NCBI GenBank assembly: GCA_963969595.1
Contig: OZ018408.1
Span: forward strand, 27,776,108 to 27,840,107
Reading direction: 5' to 3'
DNA from: Neckera pumila
Lineage: Eukaryota; Streptophyta; Bryopsida; Hypnales; Neckeraceae
DNA: 64,000 nt
In this document: piece by piece, positions 59,115-64,000 of the stretch
Position numbering within the stretch: the first letter of the stretch is position 1
How the letters are laid out: each line of letters begins with the position of its first letter
Program-made: the position numbers and the translations under genes
Notes under the pieces: model-generated
Database searches by the model: none
What the model was told of the DNA's origin: nothing
What the model saw: only the letters and a program-made list of their open reading frames with translations

Positions 59115-59515
59115 ACAACAATCACTCACAGTTGTTACTGTCACCGTCACCATCACGTCACGTCTGGACGGACGTGACTTTGACAAAAAGCCAGGGTTCA
59201 ACCCCAGCGTCCATCCGTATCCAAAAAAAAAAAAAAAAAAAATTTCTTTTTGGATGGTCCGTCCCGTCGACGGTTAGTCCGTCCCTGTTAATGGTCAGTC
59301 TGTCCTTGTTGACAGCTGGTCCGTCCCCAAAAAAAAGTTAATTTATTTTTTGAACGGTCTGTCCATCTAGGTTGACAGGCATGCCGTCCAAAAATATATA
59401 TATATATATATTTTTTTGATCCCGACGCGATCCTGACGCGTCGAACCATTGCCGACGGACATCCTGACGTAAAAAGCCAACGTCCCGTCAAGATGGACAA
59501 CCCTGCACTCACTAC
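59115..59515. repeat. Cluster of GTCCGTCC motifs with a 21-bp tandem repeat
   Basis: At about 59,257-59,330 units starting GTCCGTCCC, GTCCGTCCC, GTCTGTCCT and GTCCGTCCC follow each other at 20-21 bp. Inverted GGACGGAC copies occur at 59,168 and 59,453. A-runs of 8-19 bases and an (AT)n stretch with T-run (about 59,394-59,418) break the cluster. It resembles the subterminal repeat array of a DNA transposon, but terminal repeats were not established. Confidence 0.6.
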
Positions 59516-60182
59516 AATTCTATATAGAATGGATACTAGTTTAAGTAGTAGACAGCTTAGAGACAATTGACAACAAAGCTCAATTTATGAAATGTTACTT
59601 AATCTAATAATTATTTGAAAAATGTTTAAAATTGGTAGGCTTTGAGCTTATCCTGCATAATTATTGTATATTAGACCGATGATGATGTTGTCCAACTCGT
59701 TGAAAACCTTGGAGCAAATGTAATCATGGAAATCTATCCACAAATCTATCTTATACTTTCTATAATGTGGATCATACAATGAATGATTTGGGTATGGATG
59801 ACATATTCCAAATACTTTACATTGATGGCACTTAAACATTTCTCAATTTTATTATTTTTTTGTCTATAAATCATAATCATTTGAAGTATGTAATAGTTAG
59901 TCATTGTGCCCATCAAAATCAAATCAATTTATCTTTAGAAAAAGATCTTAAAGGAATCCACATCTATATAATCTTAATTCAATGCCAACAAACATATTTG
60001 ATTTGTTTACGGAGTATTATTTTACATTATGGTGCCTCTTGTAAGAATAAAATTTTTGTACAACAATTTAATATTTACTTGATGGAAATTCACTATATCA
60101 TAAAATCAAAATCTTTCACACATTGTAGCTTCACCTATCACATATGTCTTACAAAATTCTTATAAAAAGAGAACCATTTAGT
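59516..60182. other. AT-rich sequence, nothing recognised
   Basis: A 101-codon frame at 59,860-60,165 shows no domain and only AT-biased composition. Confidence 0.3.
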
Positions 60183-60738
60183 TTAATCCCTAAAGGACCG
60201 GAAGGATGTCTAGATTTCCAAAATTGTGAAGATCTATTATAAAATGCAACTTAGAAGAATATTTTAATGATGACTATCAAACAATAGTTGTAAAATGCTA
60301 TTTATAGATCACATCCATACGATTAGATCAACAAAAATATATACCAATATTTTTCAATAAAATTTGAAGCCAGAAATTGGAAATTCCTTCTAAAATCAAT
60401 TGTAGATTGAATATTTATGATTTTTAAAAGATTTTTTTTCCTATAAGTTTAAAAAATTGAGTTCTAATTATAGTGATTTTTTTATTCATGTCATTTCTGA
60501 AGGGTCATTTTTTGAACTAAAAAAGTTACATTTTGAGACTAGACCTCTCGATACCTTTTGACTTATAGAATATTTGCAAAGTAAAATCTTCATAATCTGA
60601 ACCATACAAATGTTAAAGAAGTAATATAAGAATCTTCAAACAAAATTGATGGATGAAAAAACGCATTTCAATGAGTTTAGGATGTGTTTTTGTTCATTCA
60701 TAGTTCAAAATCTGCACTCATGGTCCTTCAGGGGTTAA
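60183..60738. mobile_element. TTAA-family element N8
   Basis: TTAA at 60,183-60,186 is followed by TCCCTAAAGGACCGG. CATGGTCCTTCAGGGG precedes TTAA at 60,735-60,738. The interior is not clearly related to N5-N7, so it represents a different subfamily sharing only the termini. Confidence 0.82.
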
Positions 60739-60815
60739 TGTCTTCCTAATATATTTCTTCTCTAATAAAAATCTATTTATAAATTATCTTCAAGGAATCA
60801 CAACACATGCACAAA

Positions 60816-60964
60816 CATTACAAAAAATTTCAGCCCTCTAGAGGCTGCTCCAGATTGACAAACCAAGCTATTTCCGAGCTTGGTCTGTCAATTTGAAAAA
60901 GTCCCCCGGTGAGCAGTCAAATAAGCTAACTGCTTTTCAAAATAGTCTGATTTTGCCTTCATGC

Positions 60965-61018
<54 letters not shown>

Positions 61019-61162
61019 AAATTTTCAACTCATAAAACTCGGTTCTTGCGCCATTGTCACTACAATTTAAGCTGCGTGGGAATAGGGGGGAAATGAATTT
61101 TTCAGCCCCTAAAAATCAAATTTTAGGGTTCTTCGGAGGGAAGCCTAAAGTTTTCTCTAATG
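60816..61162. mobile_element. TIR element family J, member J2
   Basis: The left end CATTACAAAAAATTTCAG pairs with the right end ..TTTTCTCTAATG. The hairpin GACAAACCAAGCT..AGCTTGGTCTGTC (60,857-60,892) and GGTGAGCAGTCA are the inverted counterpart of sequences in 13,498-13,799. A mixed AT/GT microsatellite has expanded inside it. Confidence 0.8.
60965..61014. repeat. Compound microsatellite (AT)9(GT)16
   Basis: AT dinucleotides pass directly into GT dinucleotides without interruption. Confidence 0.95.
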
Positions 61163-61393
61163 AATGTGCAAACTACTCTTATATAGTAATTCATGAAATC
61201 ATTAAAGTACTTTTCATAAAGCATCTCCAAAATGCCATTTCTACATGCATCTTCTATGTCCTCCAATATTTTTGAGATCCATTGCAAGAAATACTAAACC
61301 ACTGTTAAAAATGAAATATTTTTACCTAAAAAGTCAATTGGAACATTTCATATAGCATTATTATACAAATAAAAAGAAACTTTACATTCAATA

Positions 61394-61480
61394 GTTGAGA
61401 GGAAGGATGTTTAATAATTGTTGTTGAGAGGAAGAATGTTTTATAATTGTTGTTGAGAGGAAGAATGTTTTATAATTGGC
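61394..61480. repeat. 29-bp tandem repeat, 3 units
   Basis: Units begin GTTGAGAGGAAG and end ATAATTGTT. The second and third units are nearly identical; the first has three differences. Confidence 0.93.
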
Positions 61481-64000
61481 ACTAAAATGATATCAGTATG
61501 TTATACAAAGCATACTCTATATAGTTTTTTATAATGTTATACAAACAAATGTTTGAATCTTGAAATGTATATCTAGAAATCATTACAAGTATTCTCGTGG
61601 AGTTTTCAAAAAGTGAGCATATACTAAAGAATGTTTAAAATAAACTATTTATGTCATATGAGAGATGCTATAGAGTCTACTATTCCTCCAACATTTTGCA
61701 ATGCTTGCCAAGTTTGTCACTTGGATATGTAAATAGACTCTAGTAAATCTTTTAGCTCAATGATGACTAAGACTAAGAGATTGCATAGGTCACAGTTTAT
61801 GAATAGTAATTTCATGCATTAGTAGAAAAAGGCTACCAAACTAAACCTAAATGACTAAAAATACAATCACTTAGGACAAGTATGACTGATAAAGAATTAG
61901 AACTCGTCTTTAGGATTAGTCATTGTGGACTAGTTATATATTGTAGAATGCCTAAGTGATTTAGGACAAGGAAATTGTTTTTCATCCATTTGATTGACGT
62001 GTCATGTGATATCTTACTTGATAGATTTACAACACCTCATTGTTAAATAATTTAATAGTTTGATGGTGTTGGTGGAATTCACCTTTGCTTATGTGGCACA
62101 AGTCCATAGAATCATAGATCGCTCTTGCGGGATAAAAATATGTATTTTCAATGAAAAATTATTTGTTTCAACTATCATATATTGATTACGCAATAGTTGT
62201 ATATATAACTATTGTAGTCATTGATTAGTTACTTCAAAGTTGCAAATACAAAAACAGAAAGTAAGAGGATTTTAATAAAAAAAAATTTGAGTCATTTTTA
62301 TGTTTATTATAAGAAAATGATTATGACAAGGATGACTACATCAATAACATGCATATATGACTTTTATATTATATAATTGTACCATGTCTCCATGACTGCA
62401 CTATGTCTCAAACCACTTATTGTCTCCATGCCATAACCGTCTTAATTTTGCCTTTTGGCCCATTGAAAACTACAACCAACCACCAATTGAAAATGAATCA
62501 AGGTCTATCTGATGAAAAATACATCACAAAACAAGTAATGCAACAATTATTAAAAATTACAAAACTCACCTAATGCAAAGTCAACTACTTGCACTTATTG
62601 TCTTCTATTAGACATATATTATCTTCAATTATCTCATTAAGGCTTTCTGTATATGCACAAAAATCAAAATTAAGAATATATTGCAAAGCAAGAAGGTATA
62701 ATATTCAAATAAAACCAAGAAAATCACCAATTTTCATCAATATAATTGTATAATTTTCAACAAGAACTAATTGTCACTACTAAAAAAAAGAACAATGACA
62801 AAGGCATGTAAAGTAAGCAAAAGCCCAAAACAAAAAAAACAAAGTACTGCACTTGGCAACTATAATGAAGAATTGTAGTTAAATAAAACTTCACCTTGAA
62901 ATCTTGAGGAAAAGACAAAAGGAAAAAAAGAAAAGAGGGAGAATAATAAAAAAAAACAAAGAAGAATGTAAACAACTATACTTAAGAGATGGCATATGAC
63001 ACAAACCTTCATTTAGAAATCTTAAGCCAAAATAAGAGGAAAAAGGGATAAGAGGTTGATTAACAAGAAGCAAGAACAAAAATATAAATTACTACACTTA
63101 GGAAGTAGCAAATGACCTAAACCCTAACTACAAATGAAAGAGGCTACCACATCACACTTGTTACAATATATTCTATGACTGCACTATGGCTATTTTATAA
63201 CTAATTAAGATTCAATCAATGACTTCTTCATGTCTGTTATTCAACTACCTTATAACTATTGTACATAAGAGATTCTATGACTTCTTTACAATTGTTCTAG
63301 AGTTCAATGTCTTTTCAATTGAAGGAATCTAAAAGTCTTTTGAAAGAACCAATGGAAATCTTTTGGGATTCAATTGATTTTCAATATAACAAAAGCTGAA
63401 ACACATAATTGACCTTCAATTTCAATAACAAAGAATAACAAAAAAATTTTAAGAAAAAACAATAACAGAGCTCAATTTTTTTTTGAAGTAGCAAATGGAA
63501 TTTTTCAAAATTTATGAGTCAATATTTTCACAAAATGAAATGAATTGCAAATAAATTGACAAAGAATATCACATGGGAATATTCATGAAAAGACAATTCC
63601 TATTCAAATTCTAATAGAAAGCTTGATTGCTAAGATTGAAATTCTAATGATTCATACCTTGGGGCTACTATGAAGGTTTTGACATTTTTTTCTAGCTTGT
63701 GAGACTTTGGCAAGAGTCATTTTCACACAAATAGCACTAGTAGCGCGGAAAATAGTAGAGCCCTTGTTATTTTTAAGTTGAATATCAATCCAATACATGC
63801 AACGTCAAATTTCAAGGATTATTGGTGCTTCATTGAAGAATTGTGAAATGTTATGAGATGAACAATTTTATGTTGAAGTTCATTGTCTATAATAAATCCT
63901 CAAAGGTATGGAATAATTTAAAATTAGGAGGAAGTTTTCTTAATGTCGATTGCTAATTTTAAAGTTAGAAGAATTATTGAATATTAATACGAGTGAATCA
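61481..64000. other. AT-rich sequence, nothing firmly recognised
   Basis: CATTAGTAGAAAAAGGCTACC at about 61,818 resembles a CACTA-type terminus, without a partner. The 62,757-63,079 minus-strand frames are runs of Phe, Leu and Ser from T-rich sequence. No gene was found up to the window end. Confidence 0.3.

Noticed and set aside
62757..63079. Minus-strand frames rich in Phe, Ser and Leu
   Set aside because: They derive from A-rich runs on the plus strand and have no domain, start context or splice structure.
1..64000. CRISPR arrays, bacterial operons, rRNA genes or organelle gene blocks
   Set aside because: No regularly spaced short repeats with unique spacers, no operon-like gene packing and no rRNA-like sequence were seen; the window is plainly eukaryotic nuclear DNA.

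Overview
The window looks like nuclear DNA of a land plant with a repeat-rich, AT-rich genome. The reasons are one plant-type spliced gene with small GT-AG introns, a plant L1-type LINE with a DUF4283-like ORF1, a hAT-type transposase, Stowaway/mariner-like and CACTA-like ends, and very little coding sequence. Which land plant it is cannot be read safely. The LINE and transposase resemble what I associate with non-seed plants (moss, liverwort, fern, lycophyte), but that is an impression.

Only one apparently intact protein-coding gene was found. It is the alpha subunit of ER glucosidase II (GH31), on the minus strand at 27,789-33,706. Seven exons join in phase into a 928-residue protein with a signal peptide and both catalytic aspartates. 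Every other coding signal belongs to decayed transposons.

Layout. 1-3,026: nested terminal-inverted-repeat (TIR) elements. 3,027-11,230: low-repeat sequence with several copies of a ~185-bp MITE and a GC-richer stretch with TATA-like motifs near 11,000. 11,230-12,163: degenerate satellite of ~185-bp units. 12,164-24,135: dense TIR and foldback elements, including two very long palindromes, a CACTA-like element with a G-rich minisatellite, and a 5'-truncated LINE with a perfect 16-bp target duplication. 24,362-26,735: further repeats. 27,789-33,960: the glucosidase gene and its upstream region. 33,961-39,440: mostly anonymous AT-rich DNA. 39,440-46,804: a nearly full-length but dead LINE. 47,100-47,666: a mariner/Stowaway-like element. 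49,470-58,014: a hAT-like transposase gene split by a 5.6-kb segment. 58,015-64,000: more TIR elements and tandem repeats.

The most unusual signal is a dispersed family of elements flanked by TTAA (once TTAG on both sides) with termini CCCCTAAAGGACC...GGTCCTTTAGGGG. At least six members are bounded on both sides, from 98 bp to about 1.1 kb. TTAA targets with CCC-starting termini are the hallmark of the piggyBac superfamily, which would be notable in a land plant. No transposase for the family is present in the window, so the assignment is a hypothesis.
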